From contig CAIIXF020000002.1 in NCBI GenBank assembly GCA_903813345.2, positions 19,296,455 through 19,360,454 on the forward strand: DNA of 64,000 nucleotides. The letters are read 5' to 3'. A program made the position numbers and the translations under genes. Positions 32,014 through 43,069 of the stretch are shown piece by piece. The notes beneath the pieces were generated by a model. It searched no databases. It saw only the letters and a program-made list of their open reading frames with translations, and was not told where the DNA came from. How positions within the stretch are numbered: position 1 is the first letter of the stretch; each line of letters begins with the position of its first letter. This DNA is from Owenia fusiformis. Lineage: Eukaryota > Annelida > Polychaeta > Sabellida > Oweniidae.

Positions 32014-32991
32014 TCTACGCTACCCTTTGCATTCGTTTGACTTCACTTCTTAGAAGAGAGCTTCGTCTTCGTAGTTTAACTAGACTCTGCACGAAGGGTA
32101 GGTCTACGCCATAACAAAACCTTTAAAAAGAGGCATACTATTGGTCTAGACCTGAGAGTTAGGCTAATTCGAGGTCTACTTTTAGTTTACGCCTAAAAAA
32201 ACTATCAAAACGTAATTTGAATAAATGAACGTTTTATCCTCTTTATGGAACATTAGACCTTAATTACTCAGTTACCATATTCGGGTGGGGTACATCTTTT
32301 ACTTTTTACATTTTATATTGATCATATTTTTGCCCTCCGGCTACTGGGCAAAGTCCGATTACTGGTACAGAGAAATAGAGCCCAATCTAGAAAATAAAAG
32401 ATGAAATCATTACCCCCCCCCCCCCCCCATACATTCACTTTAATTCAGTCGTTGGAGAGTTCGGATGTTTTTCAAGTTTAAGTTTATGCTCAATCCAGAT
32501 AACATCTTCTTCATTATAAAAATAATGAAAAGTACTATTATGTAGATATATATCTCCGATATCTATACATTTCCCGTAAGAATGTGGCAACGAAAATGGG
32601 GCAACTAGACCTGGGCCTAAGACATGTTTGAAATGGGTAAACATTGCAATCGGTATGTTTCAAGGAGGCCTCTGGGGGAATGACGACCCATGAAACCTAG
32701 AACCTAGATAATCATGTTTATAAATTATAGATCAATATATAAAATTTTCAGGCCCGTAGCCAGGATTTACCGGGGAGCGGTTTTTCCATGTGGGGGTTGC
32801 CAAGGGAGTGGGGGGGGGTTTGACAGTTTTGGCAAAACATCATTTGGCCAGGAGGGGGAGCGGCCGCTCCCTCAGCTCCCCTTGGCTACGGGCCTGAATT
32901 TGGTAAGCAGCTAAAAGGTCGTCGTTTTGTGAAGAGGGGATGGGTGATTAGCAGCATTAGAAGTCGAACGAATGCAAAGGGTAGCCATAGA
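32014..32991. mobile_element. Element bounded by 31-bp inverted repeats
   Basis: TCTACGCTACCCTTTGCATT at 32014 and its inverse ending at 32991 (two mismatches over about 31 bases, including TTCGTT-GACTTC) bracket 978 bases. There is no transposase. The nested 148-base MITE at 32749 lies inside. Motifs GGTCTACGC and GGTCTA recur near the left end (32011, 32101, 32135, 32171). Confidence 0.65.
32749..32896 (+). mobile_element. Short MITE with CAGGCCCGTAGCCAGG ends
   Basis: 148 bases; the right end is CCTTGGCTACGGGCCTG. AATTT-like sequence flanks both sides. The interior holds GGGAGCGG/GGGAGCGGCCGCTCCC blocks. A degraded relative may be the G/C-tract region at 41.8-42.1 kb. Confidence 0.85.
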
Positions 32992-34074
32992 CTATTAAGA
33001 CCCTGTAATTATGATTAATCATGTCATCTTGTACATTGGTACACTTACAAAATAAGGAAATAAATTGTTCAATCAATCAATTACTTTTTGCTATCATCTA
33101 ATGACGCTAAAGAACAAAATAATACATTTGTCTCCGGAATTACTGGAAGTTTTAATAACATGTACAATTTCCTGGGAACAATAGATGTATGTGCAATGTC
33201 CGAATAAATGATTGTGGCAAAGTTTGCGATTTGCTAGATTCTGATTTTGGAATTTCTTTGATCAAATTGTACCTCACACGCAATGTCAGAAGTGAGATTG
33301 AATGTCCAAATAGCATAGTAAGAGCCCGACTAAGAGATGCCATTCCATTTTCCTGACGGGAGATTTATCGCTCAATCCCACACTAGACATTTAATGTTAA
33401 ATAACAGTGAGATCTAAAATTCATATCTTAAAATCTAAAATCGAGTTTAGTCGGAGATTATAATTTCATTGGTAAAATGCAATCAGAAAGAACCTTTAGT
33501 AATAGTTGTTTATTTTAATGAGAGATTCATAAATTGGAACTTAATTTGTAGCTACCATTTGTGGAGATTGCTGGGTCTAACACCTTAGTAGAGTATACCC
33601 CCTCCCAAATCACAACCACAGTCTATTTTTTGATTAAAACTCTTTCCCTATCCTATAATGAAAATAAATATAATTGGAGTGAAATGAATGCATTTCGAAT
33701 GAAGTTATTATATTTTTAGTATTTTATTAGTTCAAACAGGTTTACATAAGATGCATAAAAGTGACAAAGGGAAACATTTCAATTTCTAACTCTACAATTG
33801 TAATCATACATGTACATACCAGACACATGTATACATGTGCATCATCATGATCTTCACTGGACATTATGAACATGAGCGAATATGGGGAGGGGGGAACTTG
33901 GATTACGTCCTTTAGAATGCAGGTTTAGAAAACTGCAATAGATGCCATTTTTCATGATAGGGGGGTTATGAAGGAGCTTGTTCGTGAACGTGCAGAATTT
34001 TGGTCCTCTTGGAATAAGTTCTGCCTTTCGTAGTATTATTTGTCCGATTACTAGTAAGTATAAACACGAGGTGC
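32992..34074. other. Intergenic, possible LINE 3' tail
   Basis: No gene. GGAAATAAATTGTTCAATCA near 33057, ending in repeated CAAT, resembles the simple-repeat tail of a non-LTR retroposon, but there is no coding sequence beside it. Confidence 0.3.
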
Positions 34075-34437
34075 CAACTCCGACCGTTAATTTGAATTTT
34101 ATACGGTACCTACACCTGTTTGGAAATCAAGGATTGTGAATCAATATACTGCACCGTTTTTCTTCAATTTTGTTCCATTAAAAGAAAACAAATTTTTCTG
34201 ATGGTTACATTATACTGTTATACAGACTGAGTCCCTCCTTTTAGCGGCGTTTGGATCCCCAGCTGTGAGAAGCGCTTCACACACGACAGCTTGGGACCGG
34301 CCCCGACAGCAATGCACCGACAGAGAGGCATTTTTGATTTGCTTTTAATGGAACAAAAACGGTACATTATGAGACTCATAATCCTTGATTTTTAAACACA
34401 TGGTAGGTTTGAAATTCAAACTAACGGTCGTAGTTAA
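34075..34437 (+). mobile_element. Foldback MITE family H, copy 1
   Basis: Inverted ends ACTCCGACCGTTAATTTGAA and TTCAAACTAACGGTCGTAGT, with longer imperfect arms (TCAAGGATTGTGA, CACCGTTTTTCTTCAA, CCATTAAAAG) pairing toward a CAGCTGTGAGAAGCGCTTC-like centre. A second copy is at 36292-36930. Confidence 0.85.
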
Positions 34438-34641
34438 GACTCTGTGATAAATGTTTAAGGCCCGGGGTCTAAGGGATATTGAATTATTAGGGGCCCTGGA
34501 GAAACCAATGTGGAGGGGTCATAATATTACAAGTTCACGTGCACTTTGTCTCTAAAACGTGTAACTTAACTCCTCTCAAATGATAAAGTTAATACATAGG
34601 GGTTATGTACTGGAATGTTTTGGATATAGGGAATATCCTGA
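34438..34641. other. Spacer
   Basis: No feature seen. Confidence 0.3.
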
Positions 34642-34704
34642 GGGATATACAATATATCTTCCCTAGGGCCCAAAGAGACCAAGGGAAGATATATTGTATA
34701 TCCC
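34642..34704. repeat. Perfect hairpin, 23-bp arms
   Basis: GGGATATACAATATATCTTC... and its exact complement ending TATATTGTATATCCC, with a 17-base loop. Related GGGACATACGA and ATATGTCCCGG phrases follow to 34810, pointing to a cluster of dyads. Confidence 0.9.
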
Positions 34705-35820
34705 AAGGAATATAATGCGGGACATACGATTTATATGTCCCGGATCCTTGCTGGAGCGGGACATACGAGAAATATTTGCCCGGATCTGAAATATATTCCC
34801 GGTTGATATGTCACTGAAACCTCATCAGGTATGGAATACGTAGTATTATGTACAGCAAGGTCTAGAATAATTTGCAAATCTGGAAGGGAGAGATTGACAA
34901 GGGGACATCCCAAGGTGGTTCCGAAGCAAATAACTAGGAGACAGTGGAATTAAACATCGTAATGGGTAGGGGGTATTTGATCTGCAAACCTGTCTTTTTG
35001 GCTCGGTCTTGAAATTCTTTAATAGCGCAAATGTTTTTACGATGTTAGTCCCCGCTTTTTGAAAATTGTTAAAACACACTCAGACCTGAAAGTGGCACGT
35101 ACGACAACACAATAAGGAAGTAAAGAATAAAATATCTCATTAATACGGTTGACTGTATAATTCTCTCAATTTGCCATTTCTCATTGATGTCGAGTGTTAT
35201 ACTGTGTGTCGGTGGTTTTCAATATTGATGGACTGGTAAGGATTATGACGACGACAGCATTTTTAAAGCTTTGACTTGTTTGAATTACCCCCCCCCCTCA
35301 TAAGTCATTCACATTCATTCAAAATATGAAAAAGCAAAAACTTTGGAAAGCAACTGACTACAGAACAGGTGTACATCGATCAATATGCCTTTTATAAAAT
35401 GCCTCTTATAGCAATGCCCCGAGCAATGCAGTAAAACGGTTGAAACTGGAAGCGTAAAAGAAGCACAAAAAAGTACTTAGCAAAGGTTAACTAATAAAAA
35501 AGGAACATTATATCTACAATCAAGCTGTAATAAACATGTGCAATCTCGTAGCCCTCTCTCTTAGAGGGGGAGGGGTTAAGAGGATGTGAGCGACCAAACG
35601 TTTGTACAAAATCATGGCGTTTTTCTCAGTGATTTTCAAGTGATTTGGGGCCAAATTTGACCTCTTGGATTTTGGATTAAAAAGCAAACCACCCCTTGGC
35701 AAACCTGACATTACTAAGTAATAAGAAATCAAAACAATAGATACTTGGAAAGAAGTAGAACTTATCATCACCGCCAACAGAGAGAGCTACATTAGTACAA
35801 TAATGTCATTTCTAAGGGCA
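34705..35820. other. Intergenic, no feature seen
   Basis: No gene; minus-strand frames of 60-85 codons have no motif. A poly-C run lies at about 35289. Confidence 0.4.
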
Positions 35821-36127
35821 ATATAGTGAAATATTGGACCGAGGGCCGAAGGCCCAAGGTCCAATATTTCACTATATTGCTCGCAGAAATGACGTATAGT
35901 ATTATTACCACCGTTAACGACCAGGACTGAAACAGCAAGAAAATCTTACGCATTGAACGATATCTAATTTCCCGGGGAAAATTGCCGGTCCAGAATATAT
36001 TCTAGACCGGTCCATATGGACCACCACTATGACGTCATACATTTCTCAGGTCGATATAGTAAAATAAATGCCTTCTAAACTAGCACTAAAACCCCTAGAA
36101 CTGGCCCGGCAAGGTGGTAATAATACT
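35821..36127 (+). mobile_element. Hairpin family D, copy 2, with an adjoining inverted-repeat element
   Basis: A 55-base hairpin, TAGTGAAATATTGGACC with its complement, has a loop containing GAGGGCCGAAGGCCC. It is followed by TAGTATTATTACCACCG (35898 on), whose inverse GGTGGTAATAATACTA ends at about 36127. Copy 1 at 15036 shares the hairpin and the CAGAAATGACGT sequence behind it, but not the right end. Confidence 0.75.
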
Positions 36128-36291
36128 AATTATTATAAATATCTAAAAGATAACGCATAGACCATAATTATGAACTTTCAAGTCGTATAACATGTAACTG
36201 TTGGCATAACATAACGTATAAACGGCCTGTAATATAGCCCTGTAACGAAAGATTTCAAAACAGCCTTCGTTAAGCTTTAATCACTCGGTCC

Positions 36292-36930
36292 TAACTTCGA
36301 CCGTTAATTTGAATTTTTGACCTACCAGATGTTCGAAAATCAAGGATTGTGAGTCTCATACTGCACCGTTTTTCTTCAAACTTATACCATTAAAAGCAAA
36401 ACAAGCCTTTCTGTCGGTGCATTTTATTGTAAAGAGTCCCTCGTTCTAGCAGCGTTTTGGTCCCCAGCTGTTAGAAGGCCTTCTTACACCTGGGGACCAA
36501 AATCCGCTTGAAGTAGGGACTCTGTTTAAGAAAATAGTGTACCAACAGAAAGGGATTTTTGTTATGCTTTGAATGGAACAAGTTTGAAGAAAAACATACA
36601 TACAGGGCCAGAAAGGGGGTAAAAAGAAGACCTAAATAGAAAAATCAAACTCTCACATTTTGATGTTTTGACCCACTATACTTAGATCCAGTATTATAGC
36701 CTCTCCCCTCCCCTGTAACCCCCTTATATAAATTCTTATAAAAAATGAGCGACCCTAATTATATTTGTATTAACTGTATTATCATGTAACCTTACATTAT
36801 AATGTAAATCTAAAGCTTGAATAAAAAAATTAAAAAAAAGTTTGAAGAAAAAGGGTGCAGTATGAGACTTGTAATCCTTGATTTTCAAACATCCGGTAGG
36901 CCAAAAATTCAAATTAACGGTCGAAGTTAA
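36292..36930 (+). mobile_element. Foldback MITE family H, copy 2, interrupted
   Basis: Ends TAACTTCGACCGTTAATTTG and CAAATTAACGGTCGAAGTTA. The arms are longer and better matched than in copy 1, including GGTCCCCAGCTG and its inverse. Its right arm is split by a 243-base retroposed insert. Confidence 0.88.
36595..36837 (+). mobile_element. Retroposed insert with a 15-bp target duplication
   Basis: AAGTTTGAAGAAAAA occurs at 36580-36594 and again at 36838-36852, exactly flanking 243 bases that end in an A-rich tail (AATAAAAAAATTAAAAA). Long variable duplications plus an A-rich 3' end are the marks of target-primed (LINE-driven) insertion. The body is non-coding and may be a LINE 3' end or a SINE; I do not recognise the family. 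Confidence 0.8.
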
Positions 36931-36959
36931 CACCGCGTGTTAATGTCCCGTTTAAAAAA

Positions 36960-37170
36960 CAATAGGCGTTACCAAGTGGGGGAGGGTGATACGATGAGTG
37001 CGATAACCAATAAAAAATAGAACCATGAGATAGAAGAAGAAAAGGGTAAAATGCTTTTTGTTTTGAGCCGCTAGCTCAATTTTGAAAGAAGTTTTAGCCA
37101 CAATGGTACCCCCCTGACTGATAACCGCAATTCGTTTGGGCATCAGCCTCCCCCCAACTGAAAGCTGGCA
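36960..37170 (-). repeat. G-run repeat family G, copy 2
   Basis: Shares GATGAGTGCGATAA-, ACCATGAGATAGAAGAAGAA- and TCAATTTTGAAAG-type blocks with 31021-31190 and 40430-40610. A poly-C run and CCAACTGAAAGCTGG near the end match the third copy. Confidence 0.5.
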
Positions 37171-38385
37171 TGATTGTACCTTTTGGGATTCGATCAACTT
37201 GAGTTCTTCTGGGAAAATGAGGAGTCTTCAATGGTGCATCGACATAACATGGACTGGTGAAATACATGATGGTATCCCGGTGCTAAGTCATTGGAATGGT
37301 CAATGGTGGTGTATTTGAAAAGTGCTCACAATGGTGAAAAGCTGCACGCTTTTGAAAGATCTAGACTTTTTGGCCGGGGGGGGGGGGGGTGACGTGCACC
37401 AACCCTTCCAAAGGCACACGATACATTTCTCGAGGGCTCAGAGGGCCAGAGGTTAATATCATGTCGTCACAGGGTATAAAACCATAGGCCATATTCAATT
37501 CCGATCATGATATTCCTAACTCTCTTCAATGAAATCTGAAGTTCGAAGTCCATATCTAAACTTTGTATGATTAAACAAAACCAAAAGTCTTATATCATAA
37601 GTCTACAAAATATCCGAATGACTTAACTAATGACATTTTGAAATATAAAATTTTATTAAATAATATAAACACACCAGCATCAAAGAAATCAACAAAACAA
37701 TATAACAGCAACCAAACAAAATCGCTTGTTGCTCAGATGTCTATGACTTTAACTGTGTCAGAGTATGATGATGTAATTACCATTCGCCTGTGTTTAATAG
37801 GCTCAAACAGAGCTTCATACTCCTTTCATTTCAAAATCTCTTAATTTTCAAATGGGAGACGAATTCAATTTTTGTTAGCGAGTTTTGAGGTGAATGCGAT
37901 TTTTGTGAGATGGATTGGTCATCAGGACAATGCGATTTTCTTTTCGAGCGATGGACGATGGACGGTAAACACAATATCACGTCTTCATTACGTACCCCTT
38001 CCATTAGATTGGCAATCGTGTGTTTTCATTTCGAAGCATATCAATATTTAAATCTAATTCTTTCCTCAATTGCAATGCTAGATCTAGTAGTTCAATTATT
38101 TGTGACATTTGACGAATTCATCTAAATCGCCAATCATAATCAGGCTTTGATTAGATAGGTGGCCGAAGAAGTGATCCTGTTACTAATTTTATGGAGGGGG
38201 GGGTGTATGTAATATTGACCACCGTCCAAACAATTATTTCCTGCACTATAGGAGAGAAGTACCCTAAAAAGGGTTTCAAAAAACTATTTCGAATCATCGT
38301 TCTGTAATTGTGCAAAGGATTTTTATTTTTAGCGTAACGTACACTGTATTTTAATTCCTGTTTGCTAACCCTACTTTCACACCAA
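37171..38385. other. Intergenic with poly-G tract
   Basis: No gene. A run of about 13 G at 37377 and a GGGGGGGG run at 38195 are the only striking features. Open frames of about 70 codons have no motif. Confidence 0.4.
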
Positions 38386-40281
38386 ACTAGTTTTCACTAC
38401 GTTCTCGAAAACGGGCTTCAACTGTGTACGAACGGACTGGGCGTACCTAGAACCGTTTTGGGTCTATTTACAAACTTCATCGAACGTACTCGAACGGGTA
38501 GGTCCCCTAGAACTTAGAACATGCTCAAAATGTTCTCGTGGTCGATACGTTCTACAATTAGAACGAGTAACAACGTATTAACGACGAGCTGGACATACTA
38601 CAAACGGAACCGTCGTACTTCAATCCTACTAGGGACGTTTTAACAACGAGTTGAACTGTCTGAGGACGTATTGAGGACGAGGTAGAACTAATTGCAAACG
38701 TGTTTAAACTGATTAAGAACGTATTTAAGACTGCTTATGAAGGAGTTAGCGAAAATATAGCTATCACACCAAACAAGTTGCCACTGCGTTCTTCAAAACT
38801 GGTTTTAAACTGTGTGCGAACGGAATGAACGTAGCTGCAACTTTCTAAGGTCTATTTACGAACTTCATGAACGTTCTCAGACGGGATGGTGATTTTAGAA
38901 TTTTGAATCGATTCAAAATTCGATGGCGACCATACCGTTCTGTAATCAGGTCGTGATGACCTTCTAGACTAAGGGACGCGTTATACGACGTTGCACACCG
39001 ACCTGGTGCGACCTGAACAAACTGCGAATGAGATGGACGTATTGAACACTGTTTATGAACGAAGTAGCTAATTATTTTAGACATATCATAGATGGCGTAT
39101 GTCATGGTTGACAAGTTTCAAATGCTCCGGTAAATAACCGGAATTTTGTCTTTTTGTCTTGGAATATATCATATTAAAGTTCACCAAATGGATAATGAAT
39201 GTGCCAGTGATACAAAGGACATAATTGGAGAGAAGTGTGACACACACGAGGACCGTATACGACAGGAGAAAAAACGACAACGTTTATCATCAGGGGATAT
39301 CAAAATGGCGTCAGCTAGTAAACCGTTGGACTTGTCGGATCTGATGAGTGAAATCAGAGGTGTAAAATCGTCAATTATGAAACGACAGGCTAACATGGAA
39401 CGTAAGATGGATATAACAACTTACGAGATGACTTATTTTTGTCTGTTAAAAGTCCCCGATAAATCGGGCTACGTATACCGCCGTGTTTACATTAGGGGAT
39501 TAGAAGAGTTTATTTTTTATTTAGGTATGCAAGCTACGTATATCAATATTAGGCCTTCATTTATGTACTCGTGTGCATGTAATCAGCATGCCCTTCAATA
39601 TTATGTAAACCAGGCTATTCAAGTACTGTATAATGTACACTATTTATGTGTGTACTACATACAATACAATTCCCTGGGAAACAAAACACAAATACTTTTT
39701 ATATGTTCAAAATGAGCCATTTGATTGATGCAAACACTAAATAGCTTCATAAATAACATCGACAAAGTATATCTAATAGTAATTTTCAATTTCAATGGTG
39801 AAACTTCCCTGGTTACGATTATATGGGAAATCATCAAGAGACGAAGATCGTTCGCCTTCCTGGCTTACCTCTGAATCGTGTACCTGGTAATCTCTTTATA
39901 TAGTTTAGCGAGAGCGGTGCGCCTGCGCAGTTTAAACTTTGGCGCACACTTTAAACGTATTTTACAAAAACAAGAACTTATTATTGATGAACTTTTGAAA
40001 GATTTATTACATGATTTTAGATAAGTGCGCCATACTGGAAAATTCCTGAATGCTGCTCTTATCAAAAGAGCAAGCTTTGTTTAATAATCTTATAATATTG
40101 TTTTCAAATATATTGTACAATGTGCCCCATAAGCCTAAAATAGGCTGGGTATCTATACGAGGCACTTAAATAAATAAATATACATACATACATATTTCCC
40201 GACCACAGCCAGATTGAGCCCGTTTTACGACTTTTTCGTAGGACTGGCAAGAACGGGTAAGAACTAGTTTGGTGTGATAGG
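38386..40281. mobile_element. Inverted-end element (CACACCAAACTAGTT) with duplicated left end
   Basis: CACACCAAACTAGTT at about 38378-38400 and a related CTATCACACCAAACAAGTTG at 38762 are both inverse to AACTAGTTTGGTGTGATAG ending at 40281. The two left ends continue as about 120-base direct repeats (TCTATTTACAAACTTCAT and TCTATTTACGAACTTCAT). The segments between are rich in GAACG/CGTTC. Near 40140-40195 GTATCTATACGAGGCACTT followed by AAATAAATAAAT resembles a LINE tail. A possible coding segment is at 39146-39715. Confidence 0.6.
39146..39715 (+). other. 189-codon open frame inside the inverted-end element
   Basis: Residues about 15-75 are polar and helix-forming (KKRQRLSSGDIKM, DLSDLMSEIRGVKSSIMKRQ) and look like real coding sequence, possibly an ORF1-like or accessory transposon protein. 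The second half becomes Tyr/Ile/Phe-rich and looks like read-through into non-coding DNA. No domain is recognised. It lies between the inverted ends at 38.4/38.8 and 40.28 kb. Confidence 0.35.
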
Positions 40282-41232
40282 GGGGTAAATAAGATTAATT
40301 TCAATATGATTCGCAAGTATGATCACTGCATCAAATGTGGAATTTCTTGCAATTTCTAGACGTAGGATGGTCTAGAAACTCCGCGTATCTACAGGGAGAG
40401 GCAACTTAAATGAATATGCTAATTGCGTCCATAGGCGAAGCGAGGGGGGTGCAATAAAAATAAAACCACGAGAAAGAAAAGGCTCAATTTTAAAGAAATT
40501 TATTTTCATGGCTTGTTTATGCAACAATCGCAACCCGTGTCTGAAAACCGAAAAGTTTTTGGCGATCGCACCCCCCCCCCCCCATCCTGAATGAAAGCTG
40601 GCTTCGCCCCTGCCCTATATCAATTAGTAATGATACATTGCATACGCAATATGAACACATAGTTTTTTCATCCATTTGGTCAGACGCACAATAATAATAC
40701 TATTCTTGTATCTTGCTTGATACCCGGGGCTTGATGTAACAACTTGATAGATGCCCGGGAAAAAATATTTTTACTAGTTATCAGTACAGCTTGTTTGGTA
40801 TTTTACAACCTTTAAACAGTACGTGATTTATTATTCAACCATATATGTAAAACGTCATGGTTTACGTGAACAGTTTGTTATACAAAATAATAAATAAAAT
40901 AGATAAAACATAAAAAGAAATTAGTATATTTCAGTGAAAATATGTCCAAATTATGAATGTTGATCATAATTGCTTATAACAATATACATTCATCTGATTC
41001 GATAATTACTTTATTCTAGATTTCGATCATTACTCTCAAGGCGTGCCAAGACTTTTTGTCACACTCTAAGCACGTCTTTGCACTGCGTGTGCTTAGACGT
41101 GCCTAGAGATGTCTAGAGTTGGTTTCATCGCGTACCTAGACGTGTCAAAACTAGTCACGCCTAAGCACCCGGCGTGCTTAGACTTAGTTTCTAGTCGTGC
41201 TTAGTCTAGAAATTCCATTTTTCACGCAGTGT
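40282..41232. other. Intergenic with repeat family G copy 3 and a TAGACGTG cluster
   Basis: 40430-40610 is a third G-run family copy (GGCGAAGCGAGGGGGGTGCA... with a poly-C run and GAAAGCTGGCTTCGCCCCTG). Around 41040-41210 short phrases CGTGCTTAGAC, TAGACGTG and CACGTCTAAG alternate on both strands, giving a weakly palindromic block. No gene. Confidence 0.4.
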
Positions 41233-41610
41233 AGTGGAGCGATTTTGTTCATATTCTGTATGTATATCACTAATTGCCAACTATAAGCATGGCACACTGT
41301 CTAATGACACTTTTGGTAGAAGGCGGCCATTTTTCAAAACGGTCGCCATTTTAACGTATTTTCCTATAACTTGAAAAGTGGCGATTTTGTTCATATTTGG
41401 TATGTGAATACTATAAGCATGGCACACTGTCTTGTGAAACTTTTGGTTGAAGGCGGCCTTTTTTCAAAATGGCCACCATTTTATCCTATTTTACTATAAC
41501 TCGAAGAGTAGTTGAGCGATTCTGTTCATATTTGTTATGTGAATACTATAAGCATGGCACACTGTCCAATTACACTTGTGGTAGAAGGTTGTAATTTTGA
41601 AAAATACTTT
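41233..41610 (+). repeat. Three tandem units of ~130-143 bp
   Basis: Each unit starts near GAGCGATTTTGTTCATAT (41233, 41376, 41506), then has ACTATAAGCATGGCACACTGTC, a GTAGAAGGCGGCC-type block and a TTTTACTATAAC-type end. The third unit is truncated. Confidence 0.88.
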
Positions 41611-42441
41611 GCTATATACTGTACTTTGTTTGTAGAAATGCCAGTCATGGCTGTTCGATGGGATTTGCTACGCTTTGGCGTTGCTGTTGTCTAGTTTTAC
41701 AGGCCATGATAACTTGGCTCGAATTTGTTCCGTCTAAATCAACTAACTAGTCATTTTTAACAACATTGTGGGATTACTGGGCATTTTTCAAAATTTGGGC
41801 CCTTACTGTATTTTCTTCTGCGCAAGCGCGAAAATTTTTGGGTCCCCTCCCTTGTTTTCGTGGCCACCCCTGATGTCTTGTTAATAACACACTGTCAGTG
41901 GTTGGGGGGGGGGTCGTTGGGTTCATGTGAATCCCCCAGCCCCTTGCCAAGATTCTTTCAAAATCATACAGTTTTCACCAATCTGAGCACTGTCAAATGA
42001 TTTTTGGCCAAAATTATCAATTGTGGTAGGTTTTGAAAATTGACCCCCTTGGTATGTTTTGGAAATTGACCCCCTGAGCTCAAACTTATTACGAGCCTGT
42101 AATATACCAGAAATATTGCTCAAATTTCTTCTGACAAATCACTAATAATGAAGTAAGAAATAAAATGCATTATGTAACTGATACAAGCAGTATTAAGCCA
42201 TATTAAAACAAATTTAAAACTTTTATTCTTTCACATTTCACAATTCTCGTGTGTTTTCTGATATCCATATGATATCTGAGATAAACATTCGTGATAAACA
42301 ACAGATTAGACAATGTAATACAATTGTTTCTATTAGAATTGGACCATTTCTGTTTATTACAGCTGGTTTTATAATCATTCTTTCAATTGTTTTCTCTTTC
42401 AAAATATACATATACAAAAAGTGCAAGATTCAGTATGTTAA
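41611..42441. other. Intergenic with a decayed MITE-like stretch
   Basis: 41775-41870 (TTCAAAATTTGGGCCC, GGCCACCCCTGA) resembles the right half of MITE family E. 41920-42100 contains two TTTTGGAAATTGACCCCC-type units and a TTGCCAAGA start that may be a further relic. No gene. Confidence 0.4.
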
Positions 42442-42930
42442 ACCTGCACATCGCTCCAAAACGCAATATGTTGACATATATTGTTTTTACATTTTCAAGC
42501 TCTAATATAAAGTTTATGTAAATAAAAATTGTTTTTTTCTGCGTAATATCAAAGAACAATCATTTAGTTAAAAAAATAAAAAGGCTAATCATGATTCGAA
42601 CCCGGGCCTCCCGCGTGCTCAGCGAGGATTCTACCCGCTACACCACCGTATTATTACGAAAGCAGGAAGTAATTAAACGCTACTTTTTTTGAATGCTATG
42701 ATTCGGAAGTGACGTCACGTTCTTCATTTAGAAACCTTTCCAAAATCATATCGCCGGCACCGATCGAAGCAAATTCAATGAAAAATCTTTGAAATGACAC
42801 ATTTATCGTAAGTATTTCTACACAAGATTTGCCCCATTTGTTCATCATTCTATAATCTTTCATTAAGCTCAAAATGATAAAGTTCACCCCCGAAACAACC
42901 CAAGATTGCGTTTCGGAGCGTAGTCCAGCT
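42442..42930. mobile_element. TTAA-flanked MITE family I, copy 1
   Basis: TTAA at 42438-42441 and 42931-42934 brackets 489 bases. The left end ACCTGCACATCGCTCCAAAA and the inverted right end AGCTGGACTACGCTCCGAAA are imperfect inverted repeats that both continue ACGCAAT. TTAA targets are characteristic of piggyBac-type transposition, so this is inferred to be a piggyBac-like MITE. It contains a tRNA-like segment (minus strand). The second copy is at 52818-53289. Confidence 0.75.
42584..42652 (-). pseudogene. tRNA-like segment (Gly/Ala-like), not a functional tRNA
   Basis: On the reverse strand GTAGCGGGTAGAATCCTCGC, a loop TGAGCAC and GCGGGAGGCCCGGGTTCGAA follow the order of a tRNA D arm, anticodon arm and T arm. 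A recognisable B box (GGTTCGAATCA, 42592-42602) and a downstream TTTTT suggest a former pol III promoter and terminator. The anticodon arm pairs, but position 33 is G, the 3' half of the T stem does not pair and the acceptor ends do not match. A tRNA-derived (SINE-like) relic inside the TTAA MITE is the best reading. Confidence 0.6.
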
Positions 42931-43069
42931 TTAAGTTGATAATTTGATAATGCAAATAAAGAAGCGGGCGCATTTTACATTTATTGCAAATGTTTCATCT
43001 GACAAATCAATGACTATGCTTTGATCAAATTGGGGCATGGAAGAACAAACTGATGCAAATGACATACAG

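Noticed and set aside
42584-42652. Functional tRNA-Gly or tRNA-Ala gene
   Set aside because: The T stem and acceptor stem do not pair, position 33 is not T, and a decayed copy sits in the second MITE.
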